A program made the translations under genes and the position numbers. A stretch of 40,083 nucleotides of DNA from Myxococcales bacterium (GTDB lineage Bacteria > Myxococcota_A > Polyangia > JAAYKL01): the NCBI GenBank assembly GCA_012522445.1, contig JAAYKL010000103.1, positions 1 through 40,083 of the forward strand. The letters run 5' to 3'. The notes beneath the pieces are model-generated. The model did not search any database and was not told where the DNA came from. It saw only the letters and a list, made by a program, of their open reading frames with translations. Shown one piece after another: positions 9,226 through 17,755 of this stretch; the first letter of the stretch is position 1, and every line of letters starts with the position of its first letter.

Positions 9226-10797
9226 ATGTCCAAAAGATATCTCGCCTTGGCAGCCGTCATCTTTACGCTCTCCCCCTTGCCACTCTGGGCAGATGACGCC
9301 GCGGAAGACAACCGCACCGCGGAAGACAACCGCACCGCGGAAGACATATCGGCACGCATGCAGGCGCTCGAGACAGCCTTGGCGACGCAACAGTCTCGCA
9401 TCGACACGCTCGAAGCGGAAAGGCGCGCCTCTGACGAACGCACCCAAGCGGCCCAAGACGAAGCCCAAGAGCTCAAAGAGCAGCTCGCCGAAACACGCGA
9501 TAGCCTCGATGTGCTCATCACCGATGCCATGCAGATAGAGACGCGCGATATGCTGTCGGTTTATGGCTTTTTCGACGTGACCTTTTTGAAATCATTTTTC
9601 AAACAAAAGAACTCGCTGCTGAAAACCCAGCACCCGCCCTACAGCACCTTCATGATGAACAACATCAACCTCTTCTTTAAGAGCGAGTTGACACAAAGCT
9701 TAGAAGTTCTGCTCGAAACGGGTTTGTCCTTTGCACCATTGGGCCACGAAACACACCTGGAATCCTACGGCATTATTGATGGCAAACACGTACCCGGCAT
9801 ACTCGGCGAGCTGGACAAAAGCTATGAACGCGTCGACACGAGCGTCCCTGGCGGCATCGCATCGCGCTCCATCCGCTATGGCAGCATCTCCATTGTCCGC
9901 GCCTATCTTGACTGGAAGCCCTTGGATGCCCTCAACTTTCGCATCGGACAATACCTCACCCCCTACGGCATCTGGAACGAGGACCACGCTTCAACGGTGC
10001 TGCTCACCGTGTTTTATCCCCACGTGATGAACTGGGACCTATTGCCTGAAACCCAATTGGGTCTACAAATGTACGGCTCCGTCTTTCCCGCCGACTCTCT
10101 CAAGCTCGACTATGCCGTCACCTTCTCCAATGGGCGCGGCCCCATCGACACAGTCATGGACCTCGACGAAAACAAAGCCGTCGGCTTGCGTGCCAAGGGA
10201 ACATGGTCGCACGGAGATTGGAAAATTGCCCTCGGGGGATATGGTTATTACGGAAAGTACACCGACCTAGAACGCCGGGCAGAGATTTACCTCAACGCCG
10301 ACTTGACCCCAGACGAGACCTCCGGTTCTGCGCTGGGCTCGCGTCTTTACACCACCAAAAAATACAAAGAGCGCGTCTTGGTCTCCGACCTCTCCATCGC
10401 TTGGAAAGGGCTGCATTTGTTTGGCGAGTACGCCTTCCGACAACTCGAGTTCATCAAACACCCAGCCGAAAACCCGAACTACCAATTCGTACAAAACGGC
10501 AACATAGCCGAGCGATATGTGCCCAACTCAATCGGGCGCACTTTTTACGCCATGTTGTCGTGGACCCTACCCCTCGAAAAATGGACCCATGTAGGCGTCA
10601 CCCCTTACGTCGGCTACGACGGCCACCACAATGACTTTATGACCGATTGGTACTATCAAAAAACCATGCATGTGGGCCTCAACGTTCGGCCCTCTCCTTA
10701 TGTCGTAGTCAAGACAGAGGGCATCGTGGATCTGTTTTCCGAGCGACTGGGCGGCCGCATGACCAGCATCGCGGGACAACTCGCGGTGTCGTTTTGA
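9226..10797 (+). CDS. Outer-membrane porin-like beta-barrel with N-terminal coiled coil
   Basis: 523 residues. A Sec signal peptide ends near LPLWA-DD (22). Residues 24-100 are a charged coiled coil with ALETALATQQSRIDTLEAE heptads; the rest is rich in alternating aromatic strands (YGFFDVTFLKSFF, RIGQYLTPYG, GGYGYYGKY) and ends AVSF with a terminal Phe, the usual sign of BAM-assembled barrels. It resembles phosphate-selective (OprO/OprP-type) or general trimeric porins; the substrate is not readable. AAAGGAG lies just before the ATG at 9226. The next gene is a small PstS-like protein, a pairing that supports a phosphate or oxyanion link (inference). An 18-base tandem repeat lies near its start. 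Confidence 0.75.
   Translation: MSKRYLALAAVIFTLSPLPLWADDAAEDNRTAEDNRTAEDISARMQALETALATQQSRIDTLEAERRASDERTQAAQDEAQELKEQLAETRDSLDVLITDAMQIETRDMLSVYGFFDVTFLKSFFKQKNSLLKTQHPPYSTFMMNNINLFFKSELTQSLEVLLETGLSFAPLGHETHLESYGIIDGKHVPGILGELDKSYERVDTSVPGGIASRSIRYGSISIVRAYLDWKPLDALNFRIGQYLTPYGIWNEDHASTVLLTVFYPHVMNWDLLPETQLGLQMYGSVFPADSLKLDYAVTFSNGRGPIDTVMDLDENKAVGLRAKGTWSHGDWKIALGGYGYYGKYTDLERRAEIYLNADLTPDETSGSALGSRLYTTKKYKERVLVSDLSIAWKGLHLFGEYAFRQLEFIKHPAENPNYQFVQNGNIAERYVPNSIGRTFYAMLSWTLPLEKWTHVGVTPYVGYDGHHNDFMTDWYYQKTMHVGLNVRPSPYVVVKTEGIVDLFSERLGGRMTSIAGQLAVSF
9301..9345 (+). repeat. 18-bp tandem repeat at the mature N-terminus of the porin
   Basis: Two exact copies of an 18-base unit (9301-9318 and 9319-9336) and half of a third (9337-9345), encoding AEDNRT-AEDNRT-AED. 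It lies just after the signal peptide cleavage site and before the coiled coil. Confidence 0.9.
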
Positions 10798-10888
10798 GCG
10801 ATGCCAACCGCGCGAAAGGCGATGAATTTTTCACTTTTTCTGGGGTCAAAACAACGCCGCTTATCCCGGGAGTAACAGAGGTAACAAA

Positions 10889-11326
10889 ATGACTGTACAA
10901 CGTTTGTTTTTCGCCCTATTCGCCGTGCTCTTCGCGTTGGCCTTTTCTGGCGAAAACGCACGCGCGCAAAGCGACGAACCCATCCACGTCATTGTCAACA
11001 ATTCGCTGTCCATCACCAACACCACGCTGGCAGAGGTGAAGCGCATCTTCCGCAAAGAGGCCACCGCCATCAGCGGCGTGCGCGTTGTCCCCATCAATGC
11101 ACCGCGCACCAAACCGTTGCGCGCCGCCTTTGTGCAAAGAGCATACGGCACCTCGGTACAAGACGAGCTCGCCACCTGGGAAAAACTCAAAATCACCAAC
11201 GGGCTGCAACCCCCCACCGAGATCGACAACACGTTAAAAGCGGTTTTCTCCGTGAAAAACGGTATCAGCTACTGTTTTCAATCCGATTACAAGCCTGGCA
11301 CCGCCAAGATCATCCTGACCCTCTAA
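10889..11326 (+). CDS. Small PstS-like phosphate-binding-type exported protein
   Basis: 145 residues with a signal peptide ending ARA-QS (26). The mature 119 residues match the short 'phosphate ABC transporter substrate-binding-like' proteins found beside porins: IHVIVNNSLSI, then AEVKRIFRKEATAI, then RVVPINAPRTKPLRAAFVQRAYG and W-EKLKI. It is only about a third to half the size of a full PstS, covering one lobe, and no permease or ATPase gene is nearby. GAGG lies 8 bases before the ATG. It follows the porin by 91 bases on the same strand. Binding of phosphate is inferred from the family and not proven. Confidence 0.75.
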   Translation: MTVQRLFFALFAVLFALAFSGENARAQSDEPIHVIVNNSLSITNTTLAEVKRIFRKEATAISGVRVVPINAPRTKPLRAAFVQRAYGTSVQDELATWEKLKITNGLQPPTEIDNTLKAVFSVKNGISYCFQSDYKPGTAKIILTL

Positions 11327-11359
11327 AGCAGGCTCTCTCCAACCATCGGCTATGTCGTT

Positions 11360-12478
11360 TTACAAATTGCTTTGGAAGTGTGGTGCTGCCTCTACCACAT
11401 CGCTGTAGGCGTGGTAGACGCGAACGATTTCTTTTTGGTTCAGCAAAAAGTGCCGGACGATCTCTGGGTCGAAATGCCGACCGCTTTCTGCTTTCAAATA
11501 CTGCAGCGCCTCGGGAATGGACCACGCTTTTTTATAGGGGCGTTCGGAGAGCAGGGCATCAAAGACATCGGCGGCCGCGCAAATGCGCCCAGGCAATGGA
11601 ATTTCGGTTTCTTTTAATCCTTCGGGATAGCCACTGCCATCCCAACGCTCGTGGTGGTACAGCGCAATTGTGGCCGCCATTTTCAACAATTCAGAATCGG
11701 TGCCCTCTAAAATATCTGCCCCAATGCGGGTGTGGCTCTTCATGATTCCCCACTCATCCGCCGTGAGTTTCCCGGGCTTCAACAAGATGGAATCCGGAAT
11801 GCCGATTTTGCCAATGTCGTGCATGGGGCTCGCGTGCAACAGCAGATCGCACTCGTGTTCGGGCATGCCGATGCTTCGGGCCAACAGATCGCACGTTCGG
11901 CTCATGCGGATAATATGGTTTCCCGTTTCGTTGTCGCGATACTCCGCCGCACGCCCCAAACGGTGCACAATTTCAAGCCGAGAACGCAACAGGCTCTCCT
12001 GGGTTTCCAGCAAGGCCTGCGTGCGTTTCTTCACCACTTCTTCGAGGATGTGTTGCTGGTTGCGCATTCGATCTTGCAAGAGCTTCATTTCGAGCAAATT
12101 GCGAACCCGCGCAAACAACTCAACGGTGTCAAAGGGCTTGGTCACATAATCCCGTGCGCCGCCTACCAACGCCTTGCGGCGAAACTCCACCGAGGACTGG
12201 GCGGTGAGCATCAACACCACTGGCGGTGGAGAGAGCCGCATTTCGCCCAATTGACGCATCACTTCAAACCCGTCCATCTGCGGCATGTTCACGTCTAGTA
12301 TCAGCAAATCCACCGCTGCAGAGCGGCACAGAGCAAGCGCCTCGCCCGGAAACGTCGTCGCCACCACATCGGAGAAACCGGCGTCTTCCAGCAACATCTT
12401 TAACGTCGTCACATTGACCAACTCATCGTCAAGGATCACGACTTTTCCGGATTCTACCTGAACAACATCCGCCAACAT
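11360..12478 (-). CDS. Response regulator with HD-GYP domain (RpfG-type c-di-GMP phosphodiesterase)
   Basis: 372 residues. The receiver domain (about 12-128) has the acidic pair Asp17/Asp18, phosphoacceptor Asp62 in LILDVNMPQMDGF and Lys114. A short coiled coil (about 130-170) leads to an HD-GYP domain with HD at 220-221 (MHDIGKIGIPD), HHE at 275-277 and GYP at 283-285 (DGSGYPEGL). All metal-binding motifs look intact, so active hydrolysis of c-di-GMP is likely. GAGGG lies before the ATG. The gene is divergent from two membrane histidine kinases that have no receiver of their own, which makes it their probable partner (inference). Confidence 0.93.
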   Translation of the reverse strand: MLADVVQVESGKVVILDDELVNVTTLKMLLEDAGFSDVVATTFPGEALALCRSAAVDLLILDVNMPQMDGFEVMRQLGEMRLSPPPVVLMLTAQSSVEFRRKALVGGARDYVTKPFDTVELFARVRNLLEMKLLQDRMRNQQHILEEVVKKRTQALLETQESLLRSRLEIVHRLGRAAEYRDNETGNHIIRMSRTCDLLARSIGMPEHECDLLLHASPMHDIGKIGIPDSILLKPGKLTADEWGIMKSHTRIGADILEGTDSELLKMAATIALYHHERWDGSGYPEGLKETEIPLPGRICAAADVFDALLSERPYKKAWSIPEALQYLKAESGRHFDPEIVRHFLLNQKEIVRVYHAYSDVVEAAPHFQSNL

Positions 12479-12510
12479 GTTCCCTCAATCGAATGAAAAA
12501 TTGAACCGTA

Positions 12511-12529
12511 TGCGAAATGTATTTTCGCA
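12511..12529. promoter_or_regulatory. Palindrome in the divergent kinase/HD-GYP promoter region
   Basis: TGCGAAA, 5 bases, TTTCGCA: a perfect 7-bp inverted repeat of 19 bases, 33 bases upstream of the HD-GYP start and about 93 bases upstream of the kinase start. The centre-to-centre distance and symmetry suit a dimeric DNA-binding protein. No regulator gene is adjacent, so the binder is unknown. Confidence 0.45.
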
Positions 12530-12546
12530 AAAAACAACACAAAAAT

Positions 12547-12586
12547 CCAGCCATCCTTTTTCACGCCATTTGGCGCAGAAGGCTGG
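12547..12586 (+). other. Nested inverted repeats upstream of the first histidine kinase
   Basis: CCAGCC (12547-12552) pairs with GGCTGG (12581-12586), and inside lies CGCC-ATTT-GGCG (12564-12575). There is no following T-run, so a terminator is not indicated. It may be an RNA element or chance. Confidence 0.3.
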
Positions 12587-12621
12587 ACGCTCTACGGTGT
12601 TCCCCCTATACAATTGCCCGC

Positions 12622-14262
12622 ATGGTCACTTCTGTTACCCAACCCCACCATCGCTCCCCTCTCGCGCCCCTGCCCAACGATGACGCGCTCTCCTACGGCG
12701 AAAAACACGCGTGTCACATCCGCCTTTTTCTTCTGTTTTTTATCGCTGTGTGGCTCTGGATATTCACCCGGATGCCAAGCGGCGCTCCGTGGCCCTCCCC
12801 GCATTGGCTCTGGTCACTGTGGGCAGGGTGGGCGCTGTTGCGAAATGCCGCACTCCTGCTGTGCATTCATCGACGCTGCCTGAGAAATGAAATCGCCACC
12901 GCGTCCATCGCCATCGATGCCCTTCACGCCGCCGTGCTTACATACGCGTTGTCACACCTGTTCCCCCCGCTGATTCTGCACGCAACTTTCATCCCTGCCT
13001 TGCTGGCCATCGCCCTATCCGCATTGCGCCGCTCTGCATGGCGTGTCATCTTTGCCGGAGCCCTCAACATCACCTTGTGGATTGTGCTGCACCGCGAAGC
13101 GCCCATTGGACACATGATCGCCTTCGGGCTACTCGGGATCGCCACCACCGCCCTACTTCACCGGCTCATCATTCATTTTGATACGGTGGTTGCACAACAA
13201 CAGGCGCTCTTCGATCACATCCCCGACGGCGTTGTCATCGTCGACACCGCCAACAATATCCTCAGCGTCAACCGCACTTTTCGCCACATGACTGGCCAGC
13301 CACACAGCCATCTGCACGGTACGCCGCTCGCTGCTTTTTTGCCCGACAGCCATTCATCTACACACCTCATCATTAACGAGATCGATACCATTCCCGTCGC
13401 TGTCACCGCCGCCGACCTCACCCTAGGCGCTCCCGCCCAGCGCATTATCAGCATCCGCGACTACTCCGATCAGCAACAGCTCCGCCACCAGCTTGAGCGC
13501 ACCCAAAAGGTCGATACCTTGGGACACCTCGCCGGTGGGCTGGCGCACGACTTCAATAATTTTTTGGGCGGCATTGTCGGTGCCTCCAGCGCCATCCAAA
13601 AACAAACAGCCCAGCTCCCGCACGACACAGCCGAAAAAATCGAACGCTACATGGCCATCGTCGATGAGTGCACGGACAACGCGCGCAGTGTCATCCAAAA
13701 GCTGTTGGCCTTTTCTCGTGCGTCGCAGTCGAATTTTGCCGTCTTCAATTTGTGGCATTTTATGGCTGACATCGAGCACATCTGCACCAAAACATTTCGC
13801 GCCAACTACCGCATTCATCTCGCGCGCGAAGTGGCCGATCAAAACGCCCTGTTCAACGGAGACGAAAATGCGCTGAGCCAGGCATTGCTTCATCTTTGCA
13901 TCAACGCCCGCGACGCCATGCCCGGAGGCGGAACGCTCTTTCTCTCTCTCAGCGAATACCTACCAACGCCGCCGTTCATATTGCGGCATCCCGACTGTTT
14001 CGCACAGCAGACCTACTGGAGAATCGAGGTGTTCGACAACGGCCCCGGCATGCCCACCGACATCCTCGAGAAAGCACAGGACCCCTTCTTTACCACCAAG
14101 GAGCCGCGCCCGCGTTGCTCGGGACTTGGGCTGTCCATTGCGCAAAATATTGTCGGGCAACACAATGGTATTTTCGAGGTGGACTCCATCGAAAACGAAG
14201 GCACCCGCGTTCGCATCTTTTTGCCGCGCAACACACCAACACCGCCGTCACCAGAGCCATGA
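12622..14262 (+). CDS. Membrane histidine kinase with PAS domain (first of a tandem pair)
   Basis: 546 residues. About six transmembrane helices fill residues 32-185, followed by a PAS-like domain (about 195-290, FDHIPDGVVIVDTANNILSV). The HisKA domain has the phospho-acceptor His309 in GGLAHDFNNFLGG, and the ATPase domain has NARDAMPGGG, DNGPGM, FFTTK and GLGLSIAQNIV. There is no receiver. The start is uncertain: the frame is open from 12517, but the ATG at 12622 is the first that gives a sensible N-terminus. It has no Shine-Dalgarno sequence and is preceded by CTATACAATTG, so a leaderless transcript is possible. The next kinase overlaps its stop codon. Confidence 0.9.
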   Translation: MVTSVTQPHHRSPLAPLPNDDALSYGEKHACHIRLFLLFFIAVWLWIFTRMPSGAPWPSPHWLWSLWAGWALLRNAALLLCIHRRCLRNEIATASIAIDALHAAVLTYALSHLFPPLILHATFIPALLAIALSALRRSAWRVIFAGALNITLWIVLHREAPIGHMIAFGLLGIATTALLHRLIIHFDTVVAQQQALFDHIPDGVVIVDTANNILSVNRTFRHMTGQPHSHLHGTPLAAFLPDSHSSTHLIINEIDTIPVAVTAADLTLGAPAQRIISIRDYSDQQQLRHQLERTQKVDTLGHLAGGLAHDFNNFLGGIVGASSAIQKQTAQLPHDTAEKIERYMAIVDECTDNARSVIQKLLAFSRASQSNFAVFNLWHFMADIEHICTKTFRANYRIHLAREVADQNALFNGDENALSQALLHLCINARDAMPGGGTLFLSLSEYLPTPPFILRHPDCFAQQTYWRIEVFDNGPGMPTDILEKAQDPFFTTKEPRPRCSGLGLSIAQNIVGQHNGIFEVDSIENEGTRVRIFLPRNTPTPPSPEP

Positions 14263-15935
14263 TATCCACCAGCACACCCATCATACACGCCGCGCTGTAC
14301 AAAAAAGAGTTGCTGCATATCACCGTCTTTCGCATTGCTCTGGCCCTGCTGGGCGCCTCGCTATTGCAAGCCCATCTCGCTGCGCACACGGCGACACACG
14401 ATATCTCCCAAACGATGCACCTCTGGTCTTTTTTCGCGCTCTGGCTCTTTGCGCACATCGCCCTGCTCCACGCGGCCCTGCGCAATGTCATGCGCAACTG
14501 GTCAAAATGGCTCGCCACAAGCGCCGACCTACTCTTGCTCTTCTTCGCACAAAGCCTGCTGACCACCAGCCACCCCGACCACATCAGCATCCACCCCATC
14601 GCAGGGGCATACTGCTTGGTCATCATTATCAGCGCATTTCACCGCAACCACCGGCTGCCCCTCTTTACCGCATTGCTCAGCTCCCTCTTGTTTGGGTTCT
14701 CTACTTATGTCACGGCGTACAAGCTCCCCGCCCCTCCGCCCCCCAACGAAGCGCTCTTGCTTTACCTGCCGACCTTTGTCGCGCTGGGCGCCATCATCAG
14801 CACCATCACACACGGGTTCACGCGCACCGCACATCACCTGCAACACCTCTTCGAAAACACCCCAAGCGCGCTGTGCATTGTGGACAAGCGCCACCACATC
14901 GTCGCGGCCAACACGCATTTTTCCAACCTTTGTCACGCCCCCTTCAGCGACATATACGGCCAAAACGCGGCGCGTTATCTCGGCGCCCAAAAGCATCGCC
15001 TCTCTCATCTGTTTCGCATCGAAAAGGCAATCTGGCTCTACGCTACGACGGGAGAAAACATCCCCATTCGCATCTCCTCGTTCCCCTTGCACACCGCCAG
15101 CCGCAACTACATGGCCTTGGCCATCCAAGATATCTCTGAAGAGGCCGAGCTCACCCAACAAATTGTCAACGCGCGAAAAATGGAAACCGTCATCGAGTTG
15201 ACCCGCGGCTTTGCCCACGATTTCAACAACATTTTCAGCGGCATTACCGGCGCCGTCTCCTTGGCCCAACGCATCCTACAAAGAACCGACACCAGCCCCG
15301 CCGCCGAGAAAACCACCAAGTACATCACCCTCATCCAGGACTGTAGCCACAACGCCACGCGCATCCTCAACCGCCTGTGCGCCTTTCGCAAAGAGGCCAG
15401 CCTCGACATCGCCGAAGTCTCACTATGCGACGTCGTCGACGAGGTCGCCGATATCTGCCGCAACCTGTTTCCACCCCACATTTCACTGACTGTGCAAATG
15501 CCCCAAGACAAGGACTGCACTGTGCCCGCGGATGTCACTGCCCTCTCCCAAGCGACGCTCAACCTGTGCCTCAACGCCCAAGAGGCCTTGGGGGCACGCC
15601 CGGGCAATGTGTGGTTGCGCATATTGCACCCCTCGACGCTTGCAACCGAAGACGACGCCTTGCCAGCACACTCCGACAGCCACTTTTATTGCATCGAAGT
15701 AACCGACGATGGGCCGGGCATCGCTCCTGAGATCCAGCAACACATCTTCGATCCCTTTTTCTCAACCAAGGACGAAGGAACGGGCATTGGTTTGGCCATG
15801 GTCGCCATGGTCGCACAAGCACACCACGGCAGCGTTCACGTCGCCCCCACCCCCCAGGGCGGAGTGCGATTTCGGCTCTGCATTCCCGCTTCTTATACAG
15901 TCCGTTTGTTCGCGGAGGGTGCTGATGCCCGATAG
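14259..15935 (+). CDS. Membrane histidine kinase with PAS domain (second of a tandem pair)
   Basis: 558 residues with the same plan as its neighbour: about six transmembrane helices (20-190), a PAS-like segment (about 200-305, FENTPSALCIVDKRHHIVAA), HisKA with His320 in GFAHDFNNIFSG, and an ATPase domain with NAQEALGARPG, DDGPGIAP, FDPFFSTKDEGTGIGLAM. There is no receiver. The ATG overlaps the stop of the first kinase (ATGA). The shared architecture and near-identical H-box layout indicate an old gene duplication, and coupled translation suggests heteromer formation or joint signalling to the divergent HD-GYP protein (inference). Confidence 0.9.
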   Translation: MISTSTPIIHAALYKKELLHITVFRIALALLGASLLQAHLAAHTATHDISQTMHLWSFFALWLFAHIALLHAALRNVMRNWSKWLATSADLLLLFFAQSLLTTSHPDHISIHPIAGAYCLVIIISAFHRNHRLPLFTALLSSLLFGFSTYVTAYKLPAPPPPNEALLLYLPTFVALGAIISTITHGFTRTAHHLQHLFENTPSALCIVDKRHHIVAANTHFSNLCHAPFSDIYGQNAARYLGAQKHRLSHLFRIEKAIWLYATTGENIPIRISSFPLHTASRNYMALAIQDISEEAELTQQIVNARKMETVIELTRGFAHDFNNIFSGITGAVSLAQRILQRTDTSPAAEKTTKYITLIQDCSHNATRILNRLCAFRKEASLDIAEVSLCDVVDEVADICRNLFPPHISLTVQMPQDKDCTVPADVTALSQATLNLCLNAQEALGARPGNVWLRILHPSTLATEDDALPAHSDSHFYCIEVTDDGPGIAPEIQQHIFDPFFSTKDEGTGIGLAMVAMVAQAHHGSVHVAPTPQGGVRFRLCIPASYTVRLFAEGADAR

Positions 15936-16842
15936 CCATCCATATCAACGTCGACAACGCCTGCACGACAAGCGACAGCGCCTATATGTCCGCAGCCAAA
16001 TCATCTCGCGCATGCGCGATTTTTTCCACCAAGCGGGCTTCCTCGAAGTGGAAACGCCGCAACGCATCCCCGCCCCTGCTCCCGAACAATACGTCGACCC
16101 CGAACCCAGCGGCTCCTGGTTCATGGCCGCCTCTCCCGAGTTGCAAATGAAACAACTGCTGTGCGCGGGGTACGACAAAATCTTTTGGCTGGGACACTGC
16201 TTTCGGAAAGGCGAACGCGGCCCCCATCACTTGCCAGAGTTTACCATGCTCGAATGGTACCGTTCCCACGCCGGCCTCGAAGATCTGATGCGCGATTGCG
16301 AACAGCTTCTGTGTCGCGCCGCTGCTGACATTGCGCTGCCCGAGCCCCTCACATTGCCAACGCCCTTTGCGCAAACAACTGTCGACGCGGCATTTCGCCA
16401 ATACGCGGGTTGGTCGCCAGGGCCCAGCCCAGACCAGCACCGTTTCGACATGGACTTGGTCACCAAGGTCGAACCCGCTCTGCCCACCAATGCGCCGCTC
16501 TTTCTAACGCATTACCCGCGTTCCATGGCATCTCTGGCCCAAATTTCCCCCGACAATCCCGACACGGCGCTTCGCTTCGAGTTGTACTGGGGCGGGCTCG
16601 AGCTCGCCAACGCCTATGCCGAACTCACCGATCCACAGGAACAGCGCCAACGTTTTCAGGAGGCGTCCCACCAACGCCTTCAAGACGGCAAACCCGCCAT
16701 GCCACTAGACGAACACTTTTTGCGTCAACTGGACTTGGGCATGCCCACTGCTGCAGGCATTGCGCTGGGCGTCGATCGCCTGGTCATGTGCCTCACCGGC
16801 GCCACCTCCATCGATGAAGTGGTGGCCTTCCCCGACCCATGA
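15925..16842 (+). CDS. epmA: Elongation factor P--(R)-beta-lysine ligase
   Basis: 305-residue class II lysyl-tRNA-synthetase paralogue without the tRNA-binding domain, which attaches beta-lysine to a conserved lysine of EF-P. Visible are motif 1 (RMRDFFHQAGFLEVETP), motif 2 (GHCFRKGERGPHHLPEFTMLEWYR) and motif 3 (GIALGVDRLVM), as well as AASPELQMK. The ATG at 15925 follows GGAGG and overlaps the kinase stop by 11 bases; longer frames lack family similarity. Neither EF-P nor EpmB is in the window. Its place in the kinase operon appears to be positional only, though coupling to signalling genes is unusual. Confidence 0.92.
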   Translation: MPDSHPYQRRQRLHDKRQRLYVRSQIISRMRDFFHQAGFLEVETPQRIPAPAPEQYVDPEPSGSWFMAASPELQMKQLLCAGYDKIFWLGHCFRKGERGPHHLPEFTMLEWYRSHAGLEDLMRDCEQLLCRAAADIALPEPLTLPTPFAQTTVDAAFRQYAGWSPGPSPDQHRFDMDLVTKVEPALPTNAPLFLTHYPRSMASLAQISPDNPDTALRFELYWGGLELANAYAELTDPQEQRQRFQEASHQRLQDGKPAMPLDEHFLRQLDLGMPTAAGIALGVDRLVMCLTGATSIDEVVAFPDP

Positions 16843-17726
16843 AACCTCATCGCCATCTCCGGGGAGCGCACGGCCCAGCCCATGTCATGGCCTGGCTCGT
16901 GGGCATTTCGTTGCTGTGCGCAATGCCCGCGTTGACCATCGCCAACACCCCACCGCCACAACAACCGATTCGCATTTACCCCCACATCGACCTGCCCCTC
17001 GTCGTTGTCTCTGCCGCCCTATCCTATATCCCCACCATGCTCCTGGCCCCATTGCCGCACGACGATTGCTTTCCCTGTGATCCCGCTACCATCAATCCGC
17101 TCGACCGCAGCACCATTCACTGGCAGAGCGCTCACAGCAACACCATCTCCAATGCGCTGATCGTCTTTCAGCCCTTGATGGCCGTCGGCGTCTCGTTGGC
17201 CCAAATTCCCCGCACCGGCTCCGCTGTCGCATTGGGACAAGACCTGCTGCTCATGTTCGAGGCGGTTGCCCTCGCCGGAATGACCACCACCTTCCTCAAG
17301 CTCACCATCAACCGGCCCAGGCCTTACATGTATGTTGCCGATCCCCCAATGTCCTATCGCCACTACGACGAAGGCGATTACACATCTTTTCCATCGGGAC
17401 ACACCGCCATCGCCTTTGCCATCGCCACTTCCATGTCCACGCTCTACACCATCCGGCACCCACGAGCGCCCTCGCGCATTTGGTTGTGGGCCGTGGCCGT
17501 GGGCATCGCTAGCACCACTGGCATCCTGCGCGTCTATGCGGGCAAACATTTTTGGACGGACACCATCATTGGGGCAGGCATTGGCACCGCCTTTGGCGTC
17601 TTGGTGCCGATGCTGCACCGCACGGCCAAGCGCGACAATTCACCGCCGCGCACCCAGCAGCGACAGCGACCGCGCGCGCACATCCACGCCGCGCCCACGG
17701 GCCTCATGCTGCACGCATCGTTTTAG
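16839..17726 (+). CDS. PAP2-family membrane phosphatase
   Basis: 295-residue integral membrane protein. After an N-terminal hydrophobic segment (18-36), several helices carry the three acid-phosphatase motifs: KLTINRPRPY, FPSGHTAIAFA and RVYAGKHFWTDTIIGAG. Catalytic residues (Lys, Arg, Ser-Gly-His, Arg, His, Asp) are all present. Likely substrates are lipid phosphates such as undecaprenyl pyrophosphate, phosphatidic acid or lipid A-type phosphates; the sequence does not decide. The ATG overlaps the epmA stop (ATGA). The last 60 residues are basic and Pro/Arg-rich, probably cytoplasmic. Confidence 0.88.
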   Translation: MKPHRHLRGAHGPAHVMAWLVGISLLCAMPALTIANTPPPQQPIRIYPHIDLPLVVVSAALSYIPTMLLAPLPHDDCFPCDPATINPLDRSTIHWQSAHSNTISNALIVFQPLMAVGVSLAQIPRTGSAVALGQDLLLMFEAVALAGMTTTFLKLTINRPRPYMYVADPPMSYRHYDEGDYTSFPSGHTAIAFAIATSMSTLYTIRHPRAPSRIWLWAVAVGIASTTGILRVYAGKHFWTDTIIGAGIGTAFGVLVPMLHRTAKRDNSPPRTQQRQRPRAHIHAAPTGLMLHASF

Positions 17727-17755
17727 CCGCGAACATCCCACATCTTTTTTTTGGG

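Noticed and set aside
12586..12614. CTGGAC...TACAAT as a full promoter of the first kinase
   Set aside because: The -35 box matches consensus poorly and spacing is 18-20, so only the -10-like part is mentioned.
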